Notes: generated by a model from the letters alone, not told the origin. A DNA stretch of 64,000 nt from Lithodes maja (GCA_037953745.1 JBAKBP010007687.1:1-64000), one strand, 5' to 3'. Positions 21,361 to 33,483 are shown, counted from the first letter of the stretch. Numbers and translations are program-made.

Positions 21361-22437
21361 AGGAGTGAATTCATCTATGGCCTCCGCAGGAAGTTTGCAA
21401 AGGGAGACTAAAGATTCTAAGACTATGTTTTTACTTGCTCTTTAGTATGGCTACTCTCATATGAAATGCTAAAATATTGTGCAATGAACTTCCAGTTGTC
21501 CTTGTTGATTACTTCCCCTCTTAATCTACCAAGGGAAGGTTCATTGCAAAATCCCATACAATCAAATGAAACAGGCATGATTATATATTAAATTTGCAGA
21601 TAACAAATTAAAGATTACTGTTTTAAATTTACCAATGACATAACACTATAAGGGAATAGGATCGTCATGGCTCAATAAACTGACTGGGTGACTATTACTA
21701 GTGACTAGGACCCTACAATAGTAGTTGCTTAGGAAGACGTATTACAGAATGAAGCAGGGGAGATACAACACAATTCCAGGCAGATTAATGTTGTATGATT
21801 AGAGCAATGACAGACAGAACACCAATAGAATCTCGGCAACTACTGACGTTACCCCACTTCACAATGCAAGACATGAAGCACACACCCGATGCAATATATG
21901 ACAAGGGAAGAGGCATTAAGACACTGAAAGAAAATTCCAGTAGGATCCTACTTCTACCCTAGTTGCGACTTTATGGCTTGGGTTGAAGTGTTTGAATAGG
22001 TTATATACATGAAAGCTAGTCTATTCTGTTATATAATAAAGACACAGTGACTGCTTGAAGCGCAGAAGAGATTACTTCTATCACTAAGGACTAATGAAAG
22101 ACTCTGAAAACTCGCAACTGTCTGTCCTAGTTTTAACGAGCCATGACGAGTCAAAGAGTTAGCATATTCTGGACAAAATCTAATGTTGAGAGGTTGAACC
22201 ACTGTACTTGGACTTAAACTGTAGTATTACCACACCACACAAGACAACTTGAAAGAAGAGACAATTTGAGTAGTATCCGGTAATACTTACAGGCAGACCG
22301 CAGCTGTGTGATACAAAAATAAATGAACCAATGGATTTAAGTTACATGAAAGAATGGCTGTACAAATGAAGCACGAACTCTAACTACCCGGTTAAACATC
22401 CATATAAAATAAGAATCCCGGACAGGCCCCCATAATA
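21361..22437 (-). other. Element G 5' leader with primer binding site
   Basis: About 1.1 kb between the gag start and the 5' LTR, without a convincing ORF. A primer site candidate, minus-strand TGGGGGCCTGTC at 22421-22432, lies five bases inside the LTR. Confidence 0.55.
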
Positions 22438-23756
22438 TGTTACGGCCCAGGGTCCAAGAAAAAACAGGCCTAATTATATAGGGGTAGAGGACACCCTGGT
22501 AGCAACACATTAAGACTGACTGGATATGACTTTACAGTTAAATATACACCAAGACATCCAGTGTTATTGATTTTTAACTAGGAAGATTGAATTAACCCAC
22601 TGTACACCAATACTGAGGTATTGAATAATATTTATATTTTCTCCAACTGTACACTAACACCGAGTTGTATTTTACCGGCAGTTCAAACTCCTGACTCATT
22701 TATAGGCCTTAAACTAAATGGATAGAGAATAGACAATAATTAAATTTTAATTTATTATTATAAAGAATATGCAAACAAATATATATTACTGATAATTACT
22801 TATTAAATAATGGTTAATGAAAATAATAATAATATTCTTAACAAAATAAACAATAGCAATTAGATATATAAATATTCTTATTTAAATTTATATTTACATT
22901 TAATTAACCCACTGAACCCCAGCGACGACACGTTGTCATCGGCAATGTATGTAACGCTAAACCCCAGCGACGACAACGTGTCGTCCCTGTTAATTACTCC
23001 GGTCCTATGGCACCTAGAGGGTTCAGATTTGTATGGGAACTGTGTAAGTATCCCACGCAACCATGCCGATGTTGAAAACTCTCAAAGTCCAACCGTGTGT
23101 GCGTGAGCGCGCAAAAACCTGTTTTTGGGTATTTTTGCCTTCAATTTTCCCCTCTTGTAAATCCGACTTTCGGGCGCACCGTAGGACCCCTTTTTGACCT
23201 AGGGGATCATTTTTGTGTGGGTTTTCCTTCATTCCTAATCCATTCCCAATTGTTTCTGGATTTTTTTTTTTTTTCAAAACCTGGTGGTACATTTATTCTA
23301 AACTAGCTGGGGCTCAGTGGGTTAAACAAAAAGGAAGCAAATATTATAGTATCACCAACTCGGGTCTCGTCCACCTGGTAACTCCTAATCGGATCCTCCT
23401 GAGATTTGTGAATGATGGAGTACACGAGTAGAAGTTGACACGGGTAGAGGTAAGTACTCCAACACACACAACACCACCGAGGTAAATCCAGAATATGACT
23501 GACTAGAGGACGTAGATGACGGTGGAAGAGACGTCGGATGTATAGGAGGGTCAGAGAGGAAACTCCACCAAATCCTTGTCAGCGCCCTCTAGGATCCAGG
23601 AATCACGAATATAAGTGTAGGTATGAAGTAACAGGTGAAGCGAGACATGCCGGAGACGGGAACCATGAAGCAGTGGTGAAGCAGGACAGTGTATGAATCC
23701 CCCTCACACGAACCAAGTGAAGCTTCAACAACTCATACAGAGGGTCAGCGCCTAAT
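22438..23756 (-). repeat. Right (5') LTR of element G, split by a TTAA MITE
   Basis: Reads TGTTACGGCCC at the inner edge and GCGCCTAAT at the outer edge. Removing the MITE at 22904-23325 leaves about 900 bp matching the left LTR. Compared with the left copy it has 18 extra bases near 22594 (AACCCACTGTACACCAAT) and scattered substitutions, so G is an old insertion. Confidence 0.85.
22904..23325 (+). mobile_element. TTAA MITE, family 1 (piggyBac-type), copy 2
   Basis: A 422-bp element with TTAA at 22904-22907 and 23322-23325, ends CCCACTGAACCCCAGC and GCTGGGGCTCAGTGGG. The left LTR of G has the empty site (one TTAA at 7734-7737 with identical flanks), so the boundaries are exact. A short GACGACACGTTGTC-type palindrome is repeated near the left end. 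Confidence 0.95.
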
Positions 23757-23761
23757 AAGAG

Positions 23762-24044
23762 GTTTACAGGCATGCCTCCTCTAACCCCGGCATTGTTGTT
23801 GTGAGACTCGGGAGTTGCCAACGTAAAATAGGCTAGGACAGAATATCCTTAGATGTCATAAGTATACCCTAACTATGTATTTCGTCAACATGTCTACTGT
23901 CCAGTTTTAATACAACTTTACAATTTAATATCTAACTAATTACATTCAAAATGTCATATTTATTCTTGTTGTGTTGCTTGGAGTTGTCCACATCCTCATT
24001 AATGTTCAACTCATTCGTTCTTCTAATAATTAGGTAACATAACC
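23762..24044. other. Flanking DNA right of element G
   Basis: Short AT-rich stretch without a recognisable gene or repeat. It begins with host DNA after the AAGAG duplication. Confidence 0.4.
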
Positions 24045-24640
24045 TTAACCCATAAACGGCAACCGTCCTCAATAGAGGATTTTGTGGTGCACTGCGACCG
24101 TCCTCATTAGATCCAGAGCATACAAAAAACTTTAAAATACCCCAGTGGCACTCAAAACAAGGACAATTGTGATTAGGTGATATAATTCCTCTCCATTACT
24201 TTCTACCACTCCTACATATGTATCCCCCCCCCCCCTTCTCAATTATCAGCTACTTTTCCTCTTATTCCCCATTTTATCGGGTAATTTTCGCCGAAAATTT
24301 CCCTTTAAGACGGGCGAGAGAGCTAGAGATCCTTGCAACAAAGAGACTTCTACTCAGAGCCGTCAATGTCGCTCCAGAGCTTGGAGGGGAAGCATATTCG
24401 CCGCCCTGGCTCTCGCCTCATGATACGACCGGGCGGCAATAATACGTCTTTTTAACCCCCCAAATGCTATTTCCACTTCTTTTATTGTTCTTAAATGTTC
24501 ATATTAAAAGCAAAATAGGCACATATGGATAAGTAGTAATAATATATATGGAAATATGACGATTTTCGTCAGAATAGAACCAAACACCTTCGCATGGTGG
24601 GACCCTTTGAACTACCATAGCTTCGCACTTTAGGAGTTAA
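24045..24640. mobile_element. Candidate TTAA element, ~0.6 kb
   Basis: TTAA at 24045-24048 and 24637-24640. The ends TTAACCCATAAACGG and (inverted) TTAACTCCTAAAGTG agree at 10 of the first 12 positions. A duplicated GCAACCGTCCTC/GCGACCGTCCTC motif lies near the left end. No coding capacity and no second copy in the window. Confidence 0.5.
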
Positions 24641-26267
24641 TGAGAAAATATAAACCAAATTGCATTAAAATATCATAATCAAAATGCTGCACTCATGTTT
24701 AGGTAATTCTAAGGCTATGTCTTTCAGGCCTCCAATGAAGAATTAGAGACCCATGAAAATGAAAAGAAATCATCTCCCAAAGGTTTAACGTGTATTGCAT
24801 TCTTAGTGCTAAAATATAACGGTGGAGTTAGACAAAAAACACTGAACACAAAAACTAAGAATGGATTAATTTATTCAAAAAGATTATTCCTCTTCGTGAA
24901 TAACATTTTCGTGTTTGGAAAAATCATGTAAACACTTTTTCAAGCATAACTTTTAGTTTCAGTAAATGTTATCTTTTAGTTAAATTAATGTTATTCTGAT
25001 TTCGGGATTGCTGACGAATTAATTATTGTTGATACTGTTCAAACAATGAATAGTATTAGTTTTTACTGATGTCATCTCATTTTGCTCAATGATGACAGAA
25101 TCACTATTGATTTTCCAGGATACACATACTTCTAAAGGTTCAGTGGTGAGACCACAAATAAGGTAAGTAAGTTGAATGAGCCATACAAATGTAGATACTG
25201 ACAATTTTGTTCAGTTATATAATGTTATATACAGTACATCTATATATAATTTTCCGAATATGCTTATTGAACTATCCCACAAAAACTATAACATACAACA
25301 TATCACAACTATATATCATGTAACTATTATTAGAACCTACATTATATATTGCTGCAGAAAAGTATCAGCTAGTTCACACCTGATTTTAATTAATATTGAA
25401 GGGAAATTATCTCAAATTCCTCTTTTAATCTTAAATCTGGTACTATTGTTTTGCTGTATATACTAAAACACTTTACTTTACATGGAACCCATGCAATACG
25501 TGTGTAGAATTTACTACCTGTCTGACACAGATCATATCGATTTGAGTAGAACAAAAGCAACCTGATCTACAGTATATATAATTATATAGTACCTGATCTC
25601 CAACTCCAAAAAAAAAAAAGTAATAAGTTTCCGTGCACGGGTTCTTAAATACACTAAAACAGTTAGACTATTGTATTATATACTGAAATATCGATCAGGC
25701 ACTAATTGACTTTTGGCCATATAAGCTTATCCGTATGAGTGTGATTTCTTTGAGCTGGGAAACTTAAGTTTAGAACAGATACATGAATTTTGGTGTCCAA
25801 GGTTTATTTAACATAAGTGTATATGTGGTGCTTACAATAAATATGCATTTATATAAAATACTAAGAGTGCATAAATGGTGAAAACAAAGGCTACATAAGT
25901 TTGTGAATGCAAGCACTCTGAATATTTAAATCAAGACAAGTGATTCTTTGGCAAGAGTTTTAAGTAACAAATTCAAGTTACAATATGGTGACTAGAAACT
26001 GAGAGAAGTACATGTGGCATTTAAGTATGAATCATGGCCGGGTATGAATATATATGTATTTAAGGCGAATGTTGTAAAGCAATAAAAAAACAAAAAAATC
26101 AAGGATACTTCAGAGGTTATCAACGGAAACATTTAATAACTTCTTATGTCAGTGACTACGTTTTAGGACATTATGATAGTGTGTAATGTTTTTGGGAGGC
26201 TTCTTTGATTATAAAGTAGGGACTCTTGACAGACAGAGACAAATCACCTCAAAATACTAAGGCTGAA
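24641..26267. other. AT-rich intergenic stretch
   Basis: No gene, RNA or repeat family was recognised. Short A-runs (about 25608-25619) and AT-rich unique sequence only. Confidence 0.5.
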
Positions 26268-27262
26268 TTAATTAATGTATTTCCCAGGTGTATCAGGGAG
26301 ATCAAGGTCTTGTTTTGTGATCTTCTTTGTGCTTGTGGCTGAGGATCTCTGCTCTTTATACTTCTTCTTGGACCCCATCGTCTTGCTATGTGTCTTAGGT
26401 TTGTTAAGAGAGCAAGGGTTGCTGAACTCTCTAGGTGCCTCACTGGGGTTGCCAAATGAGGTTGTGGCCACGCAACGGTTGCTAAGAGTGGTAATGGGGT
26501 TGGTGATAAAACAGGAGTTGCCAAATTCTGACGGAGAGCAAGAGTTACTGAACTCTTGGTGGGCCTCACAGGGGTTGCCGATTAAGGTTGCAGCCAACCA
26601 AGGGTTGCTGAGGTTGTTATGTAGGTTTACCTTAAGTCCAAAAAAATACTTACTTCTATAGAAGGGGGTGAGCCTGCCGAACAATCTTTCCTCCTGCTTT
26701 TTGCTAATTGTTCCATTCCTCCTGGTCTTGGTGTCCTTGAGGGGAGAAAGGACCTCTATGGGGGGGGGGGGGGAGCTCTTGTACTGCTGTTTCCCTGGTC
26801 TAGCATTCTCCCGTCTTTTACCCACCCAGGTAGCAGGCCAGGTGGGAGGTAAGCTGCCAGCTGCATGAAGAGTGTCCTTGGTGGGTAGCAATCTGACATC
26901 ACAAGCTCTGTGATTTGCTGTACCTGTTTATGTGAAAGAGAATGGGGTGACAGGGGTAAACAAAACTGGCTTTGAGGGGGTACTGTGTTAGCCATCCGCA
27001 TTACAACAATTTAGTTGGTTGTAGGAGGGGTTGTCCTTGGTGCTGGGGCTATTGTAGTACTACTGTGGAATTCTTGGTTCTCCTTTTTCGTAACTATCTG
27101 CATAACATGTACAATATGTGAATATTGGATGTAAGAGTTAAGTACATTTAAGTTGGTTTTGTAGTCCCTCCACAGCTTCCTGGAGGGGGCCCCGGGGCAT
27201 TGAAGCTCTGGAGTCAAATTTGCCGGCGGCGAAGGCATGTCGGCGTCTAGGGATGGTGACAA
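26268..27262 (-). pseudogene. Degenerate Pro/Ser-rich ORF with internal repeats, function unknown
   Basis: A minus-strand reading frame starts MSPSLDADMPSPPANL at 27262, meets one TAA near 27008 and continues MRMANTVPPQSQF to a 12-base C-run (26761-26772 on the plus strand). There the frame slips into a second one reading PPPPIEVLSPLKDTKTRRNG through to KQDLDLPDTPGKYIN-stop at 26268. The C-terminal half holds two diverged copies of an FGNPSEAPREFSNPCS-like block. A basic segment (SKKKYKEQR) precedes the end. It could be ORF1 of a non-LTR element or a decayed host gene; I do not recognise it. The stop and homopolymer shift argue against an active gene in this copy. Confidence 0.4.
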
Positions 27263-28306
27263 AGGTGGAGATACTTTTTGGTCTTCAATGTTGGTAGATG
27301 GCGGTGTGGATAGTCAGGCAAAATGAGGCTCGACTGCTAAGTGATTATATATTTCTTCAAAGCAACTCGGCAGAGGGAATGTCTCACTACATCAGGGCAG
27401 TAATACTGTTGCACATCTGTGGGGTTGCATTGCTAGTAGTTGTTGCACCTTAAGTCTCAGTCTACTACAATGTTGCGCTTTGTGTATCAGACTGCTACAG
27501 TGCTGTACTTCATGTGTCAGTCTGCTACCTTGTTGCACTTCATGAGTCAGCCCCCTAAATTGCTGCACTTATGAGTCTGCCCACAATAATTCTGCAATTC
27601 AGGCATGAGCCTGTTACATTGCTGCACTTCCTGTGTCATCATACTTCTGTTAGTGATGTGGTATTCAAATGTGACATCTGTGAAGGCCCTACTTGACTAT
27701 GCTTACTTTGAGGGTTCTGGTGCTTGCAATCCTAAAATGTTTTGTTGTGTGTGCTGAGGGGATTTTAAATATTGTGGCATCATCAGGTGAGTGCTGCTTG
27801 AGTGTGCTTCTCTTGGGGGGGGGGGGGGGAATATGGCGTGTCTTTGTATGCCCAATGCTCCTGGAAGTACTTGCCCGCATGGCTGATGTGGTGGTGTCAG
27901 GTGCAACAGGATATTTTCCCCTGTTTTTGCTTCCTCCCTTCTCCTTGACACATCCATGCCTTCTTCATGCAGGACTGACATTTAGAAACTTAACTATGAC
28001 ATTTATTTGTCCAAGTAATATTATGCTAGCTATCATGTTATATACACTTTGCAGTTGCGGATCTCTTAGGAGCTCAGTTTTAGGTATACGATTATCTATC
28101 AAATTGAATTTTGCATGAACATTTGTTAATACAATACAGATAAAGACCATAATTTTCCCGTGATTGTTCATGTGTTCGTTGAAAAATATTGCCTCACAAA
28201 GTTCAACACTGTAAATCATTTTAGAACCTTTGTACCTAGTTGGTATTGTAGGGAGGCTGCAGGTGTACATTATTATTTAATCTTGTTTCACTATTAGGCT
28301 GAAACA
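27263..28306. other. Intergenic stretch with short degenerate repeats
   Basis: Between about 27410 and 27640 a loose ~45-base unit recurs (GTCTGCTACATTGTTGCACTT and variants), a decayed minisatellite. A G-run lies at 27816-27828. No gene recognised. Confidence 0.45.
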
Positions 28307-29619
28307 TCAATATTTTGTCTGCAGTACCATTTTACAACAAGACTGATAAATTTGGAAGATAGTTGGAGGGTTGAGAGAAGTCACCCTTCTTTGGGGCAGG
28401 TTGAATGAGAGCAAATTTCCAGCAAGAAAGAAAGACATTAGAGGAAAGGAGAGTCGAAAGAGTTTGCCTAGGCAGGGAGTCTGCATGGAAGCACATTTTT
28501 TTAGTACAACAGGAGGAACACCATCCGGTCTGTATGCCTTCTTAGTATTAAACCCAGAGAGGACAGGAAGTACATCCTTAGAAGAGATTATGATCTTGGG
28601 CATAAGTAAGTGAGAGGCGGGTGGAGAGGGAGGAATAGCACCGGAATCATCCAAGGTGAAGCTTTTGGCGAAAGTTTGAGCGAAGAGTTTAGCTTCGTCA
28701 GAGGAAGACTGACGGTGATGCCATCAAAGTGGAGAAGAGGAGGGAAAGACAAGGAAGTAAAATTGTTAGAGAGGTTTTTGGCTAGATGTCAGAAAGCTAG
28801 GAAAGAGCTAGAATTGGAAAGTTCAGAACATTTGTTATTGAGGATAGAGTTTTTGGCTAGTCGAAGAATAAATTTGGATTGATTCTGAGCAGTGGCATAT
28901 AGAGCACGATATTCTTGAGTTTGAAGGTGACGGTACCGTTTGCTTGTTTCTTCATTATTTCGGACAGCAATAGAACAAGCGTGAGTAAACCAAGATTTCT
29001 TTGCATTAGACTGGGAGAAAGAAAATGGAAAGAATGCCTCTATGCCCGAGAGTATTACCTCAGTAATGCTTCAGCACTCTCCGAGGGTCCCTGGCCACCG
29101 AAGCAAAAGTAATTCCATGAGAAATCAAACAGGTACTGCCGAAGAACCCCCCAGTCGGCAGCGCCAAAATACCAGAAGCACCGCCGGTTGGGGGGTCGGA
29201 AGGTTGTACCTGGAGAGATAAGACAGATAGCAGTGATATGGTTATGCTCAGAGGAGCCCAACGGATAGAAAAGATTTACACTGTAAGTGGAAGGAATAGA
29301 GGTTAAAAATAGGTCAAGAACGTTGGTCCGATCTCCAGGGCTGTCTGGGATATGGGTGAGTTGCTAAACTATTTGCTCTAGGTCATTTAGGATAGAAAAG
29401 ATGTTGGCTTGTTCACCAGGTTGTTCAGTGAAAGGAGAGGAGAGCCATTGGTGGTGGTGAACCTTGAAATCTCCTGAGATGGAGATTTTAGAGAAAGGAG
29501 AGATAAATAGAATGTGTTCCACTTTAAAAGTAAGATAGTCAAAGAATTTTGGATAGTCAGTTGAATTAAGGGAGAGATAAACAGCACAAATATATCTAGT
29601 GAGAGAGTGACAAGATAGC
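28307..29619 (-). pseudogene. LINE fragment: endonuclease end and RT N-terminal part (jockey group)
   Basis: Minus-strand, 5' to 3': the end of an APE-type endonuclease (ISISGDFKVHHHQWLSSPF, the GDFN-like active-site motif with Asn replaced by Lys; PLGSSEHNHI, equivalent to SDH), a linker (FAQTFAK, IPPSPPASHLLMPK), then the RT fingers (IISSKDVLPVLSGFNTKKAY, DGVPPVVLKKCASM). It stops before the RT catalytic palm. Several frame changes. It seems to be the same family as the RT fragments at 4609-5627, 47236-47815 and 48044-49270 but has lost its own 3' half. A TTAA element abuts its upstream end. Confidence 0.75.
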
Positions 29620-30242
29620 TTAACCCTTTGGCGCACGATGACTCGTTCAGAGTCATTAGGTATTTTTGTCCTAGGCGCACGATGACTCGTTAAGAGTCAT
29701 TAAACTTAAAAATATTCGCCAAAAATTAAGTTTTCGTCTGACGCGCGTCATATTTGGCACAGATATTAAGTATTACATCTAGTTCAATGGGTACAATTGG
29801 CAACTCCCCCAGTTTAACCGTTTACTCACGGCTGGCTGGGAAGGGAGCAGAGTACAGCTCAGTCTGTGTTTCGATACTTTCACGTTTATTCGTGTATCTC
29901 AGTAACCGTTTAGTTTATAGTAATTCTGAAGTTACCAGTGGAATCCTCATTAAATTCCGCTTCCACATATGTATGCAAATAAAAAATGGTGCTGGCAAAC
30001 GTTTGAGCTAGCGCGAGTTGGAGATAAGGTATTTACTTTTGTTTTTACAATTCTTATTTCGGAGTGCCCCAATGTGGTTGTTTTGTATTTATTCTATGTT
30101 TTTATTCGCTTATCTTCAAGTTCAATCAATAACGAAGCCGATGGTACCTCATTAATCCAAATACAATGATTTTTTGGTGGATAAAAACGTCACAGAAACA
30201 AATTATCGCCGGGCACAAAACTGGCTCTGAGTGAGCTGTTAA
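29620..30242. mobile_element. Candidate TTAA element inserted at a LINE, ~0.62 kb
   Basis: TTAA at 29620-29623 and 30239-30242. The left end carries two direct copies of GGCGCACGATGACTCGTT with AGAGTCAT (29631-29656 and 29675-29700), each an ATGACTC...GAGTCAT stem. The right end, read inverted, has CTCACTCAGAGCCA and TTTTGTGCC, loosely matching the left end. Its left boundary interrupts the LINE endonuclease frame. No coding capacity. Confidence 0.5.
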
Positions 30243-30639
30243 GAGAAGAAGGTGGTCCAGAGCATTTTGACAAGTCGTTTCCAGGTGTACTATAGGCTGC
30301 ATAACACATCTAATTTACCTACCACAGACGTCAAAAAGAAATTATGCAAACATGAGCACCATGGCCAATCATACCTAAGTGCAAGTTCCCTAACTTTGCT
30401 GTACATTATGTTTATAACGTTTTCATATTCCATGTTACTAATTAATAAGAACTTTAGGGTCTATTCTGTAAGTTCGTTTTCTATATGTGTTTGTAGGATG
30501 TACAGCCATCAACAGCGATAACTGTTTCAGTGGTACTATTAACTCCTTCAGATGTGTGAATACGTTAATAACTTTTGTTCCAAGACTTGCATGCTGCGAG
30601 GCCAGTCACGTTTATTATCTCTCTGTTTAAACCACAAAA

Positions 30640-31320
30640 ATTACCTTCACAAGATTATGTGCAATGTATATTTTATCAAAAGAAAGAGGACAGCCCATAC
30701 TATAATATAACCGAACATAGAACACATATAATTGCATTACCTTATTGAAAATTGATCAGGAAACAAATATTTCGTCGATCTTCTGAGTTTAACCCATCAT
30801 ACTTTCGTGATAACAGTTACAATTACAATTTGTTGTATATGAAGCAAGAAGTATTTTCATGATCTTTTCAATGGAGAGATAAGAATTTGTTTATCAACAA
30901 TATCTTTTTTTATTTGAATATAAAGGAAAAATGTATACCCGCGAACATAAAACTGGCGCTGTGACCACAATTGTATATTATAGTTTAGTTTTAGCCTACA
31001 ATTATTGTGTTTACTATAATGTATTATATATCATAAGAAAAAGGAAAGACCATACTCCAATACAAACAAATACAATTTAACAATACATTGAATGACCACA
31101 GTAAAAAACTGATAGACTGAAAATTTGTGTTGTTCTTCAGACTTCATCCGACTTTAACACATCATACTTTCGAAATTTCAGTGACAACTATGTGTTACTT
31201 ATTTATGAAATAAGAAATATTTTTCATAATCTTTCCAAAAGTGAATTCAGATTTTGTGCATCGTCAACATTTGTTTCATGTGAATATAATAGCAAAATGT
31301 ATACCCTCGCCGTATTTAGT
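30640..31320. repeat. Diverged tandem duplication, ~365-bp offset
   Basis: Blocks around 30640-30955 and 31005-31320 share their order of motifs: AAGAAA(A/G)GGA, CATACT, TTTAAC(C/A)CATCATACTTTCG, ATTTTCATGATCTTT/TTTTCATAATCTTT, and GAATATAA...AAAATGTATACCC. They differ at many positions, so the duplication is old. No gene in either copy. Confidence 0.55.
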
Positions 31321-31499
31321 TTTCACCATGTTCGGTTTATATGGTTCTAATGAGGTTTGTAGCTATGAATTATAGTTGTATGAATAACTCCTTGAGTAAG
31401 ATAGACAATTAAACAACAACAAACTTCTCAGGCCTAATAGTTTCTATCCATATACTGTAAATATGTATTATTCATTTCCAAGTAACTCTCTTGTAATCA

Positions 31500-31919
31500 T
31501 TAACCCACTGAACCCCAGCGACGACACGTTGTCGTCGGCAATGTTTGTAACGCTAAACCCCAGCGACGACAACGTTGCGTCACTGTTAATTACTCCGGTC
31601 CTATGGCACCTAGAGGGCTCAGATTTGTATGGGAACTGTGTAAGTATCCCACGCAACCAAGCCGATGGTTGAAAACTCTCAAAGTCTAACTGCGTGCGCG
31701 TGAGCATTTTGGGTGTTTTTGCCTTCAATTTTCCCCTCTTGTAAATCCGATTTTCGGGCACACCGTAGGACCCCTTTTTGACCTAGGGGATCGTTTTTTG
31801 GGGGGTTTTCCTTCATTCCTAACCCATTCCTGGTGTTTTCTGGAAAAAAAATTGTTTTCAAAACCTGCTGGTCCTGGGTGGTACATTTATTATAAACTAG
31901 CTGGGGCTCAGTGGGTTAA
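31500..31919 (+). mobile_element. TTAA MITE, family 1 (piggyBac-type), copy 3
   Basis: A 420-bp element with TTAA at 31500-31503 and 31916-31919, ends CCCACTGAACCCCAGC and GCTGGGGCTCAGTGGG, same orientation as the copy at 22904 and highly similar to it. It lies about 0.8 kb from the full piggyBac element. Confidence 0.9.
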
Positions 31920-32735
31920 ACAATCAAATGGTTTATACCCTTTATTACGATACACTATATATTATGTTATGTCGGGTTGTAATATTTACAACTCGTGATA
32001 TAGTCTCCTCAAAAATCCAATTATGGCCTTCTAGACCTTAATATAGCCCGACAGGGTCACACCGAACACGTTCTTAATAGCACAAAATAGGTATTCAATT
32101 AGGATAATACAGAACTCAATAACAACCCACATGTAATTTATAAATGGTATTTAATCTAGATAACGTCTAGCTTGAGGAGTCATAGACCGTCTCAACATAA
32201 TCATATCAATCTCCAACTCTCAAATATAGATTCGTAGTCTGGGATGGTTTCTTATTTGAATCACTAACAATAGTAATATGCAGATAACAGGATGCATATA
32301 TGTTGAGATTCTTAACAAGGTCAAATCATGAACAAATGTGGTTATAGGTACAAGTTAATAAAAGAGCAACAAAAGTAGAACATGAACATAATAAATAACA
32401 ACCCTTAATAATAACAATTGATGTGAGTCGAGTGTCTTATGTGAATAAGAAACAAAATGAGGGAAACAAAATACAGTCTCAGTATAAGGGACACGGGTGA
32501 ATTTAGAGCAAAATAAACACGCAGGTAGGCTGAGTGAGTCACAGGGTAGAGGGGCGCACTACACAGGTAGCCGCGTATTCTCAAGTGACCTTTCTACTTA
32601 GCTGGGGAGATCAGGTCATGAACTGGAGTGCGGTGTTGGAAGTTGAATTCAAAGTTAGTGCAACTAGAGATTTAGCTTCAGTAATATTTCTCTAAGATTG
32701 GGGGCAGAATATTAATTAATTATTTGCACAAAAGA
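31920..32735. other. AT-rich intergenic stretch before the piggyBac element
   Basis: No gene or repeat recognised; AT-rich unique sequence. Confidence 0.5.
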
Positions 32736-33158
32736 TTAACCCTCCAGCCCCGGGGGCTATAGCTTATGACTGTACTCCTGTACCGGGGGTTTTGAGGATT
32801 TTTTACCTATGTTAACTACTCTGTAAAAGAATGAATATTGCATGTAATGTTGTGAATAAAAAAAAATAATGTTCCACAAACCTTCCTCTGTCGAATGGCG
32901 TTTAGTAGAGGTCTCTAGCCCCTCTGGTTGCATAATGGTGAGCGCGGGAAGACGAGTGCTTTTTTATGCGGGAATTTCCTCACGCGTCCGAAAGCGTCGG
33001 CCCGCCCTGGCTACGACGCACCTAGCCGCTCGCCGCGCCAAAGTATTTATCTCCCTTAGACGATTTTAGTGTTTGATATTGAGAATGTGATGTTTATTTG
33101 ATATTTTCTAGTTATTTTGAGGCCAATTATATAAAATATGTTTATTAGGGTATCAATT

Positions 33159-33483
33159 TCACTGATATTGGTAATTTTCACTCGATACCGTACATTTTAT
33201 TAGTAATTGAGGTAGGTTATTGTTGTATTAGGCACTGATTATTCGTTATCACAGGTGTTTATTATACTTTGGCCATCAAATCTTAGGTCTTGTGTCACTT
33301 TCACTTTGACAAATATGCTTTAGAGAGTGTCACTGTCACTGATAATGCTCATTTTCACTCGATACCGTACATTTTATTAGTAATTGAGGTAGGTTATTGT
33401 TGTATTAGGCACTGATTATTCATTATCACAGGTGTTTATTATACTTTGGCCATCAAATCTTAGGTCTTGTGTCACTTTCACTT
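33159..33483. repeat. Tandem duplication in the non-coding part of piggyBac
   Basis: Two ~148-bp copies (33159-33306 and 33336-33483) offset by 177 bases and nearly identical, sharing TTTTCACTCGATACCGTAC and ATACTTTGGCCATCAAATC. They lie downstream of the transposase stop codon. Confidence 0.9.

Larger units (their letters stand above)
5684..23756 (-). mobile_element. Element G: Gmr1-like LTR retrotransposon, decayed, with nested insertions
   Basis: Two LTR copies (5684-8168 and 22438-23756) in direct orientation bracket minus-strand gag, protease, integrase, RT and RNase H remnants. AAGAG occurs just outside both ends (5679-5683 and 23757-23761), a likely 5-bp target duplication. Domain order along the minus strand is gag (21360 downward), zinc knuckle and protease (to 11207), integrase (to 9948), RT (to 8591), RNase H (to about 8190). 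Integrase ahead of RT is the order of Gmr1-like elements, a Ty3/gypsy lineage with a copia-like arrangement. The coding parts carry several frameshifts and stops. Insertions of a hAT-like element, element A and a TTAA MITE roughly doubled its length. Confidence 0.85.

Noticed and set aside
27410..27640. CRISPR-like spaced repeats
   Set aside because: Eukaryotic, irregular, diverged minisatellite without constant repeats or spacers.
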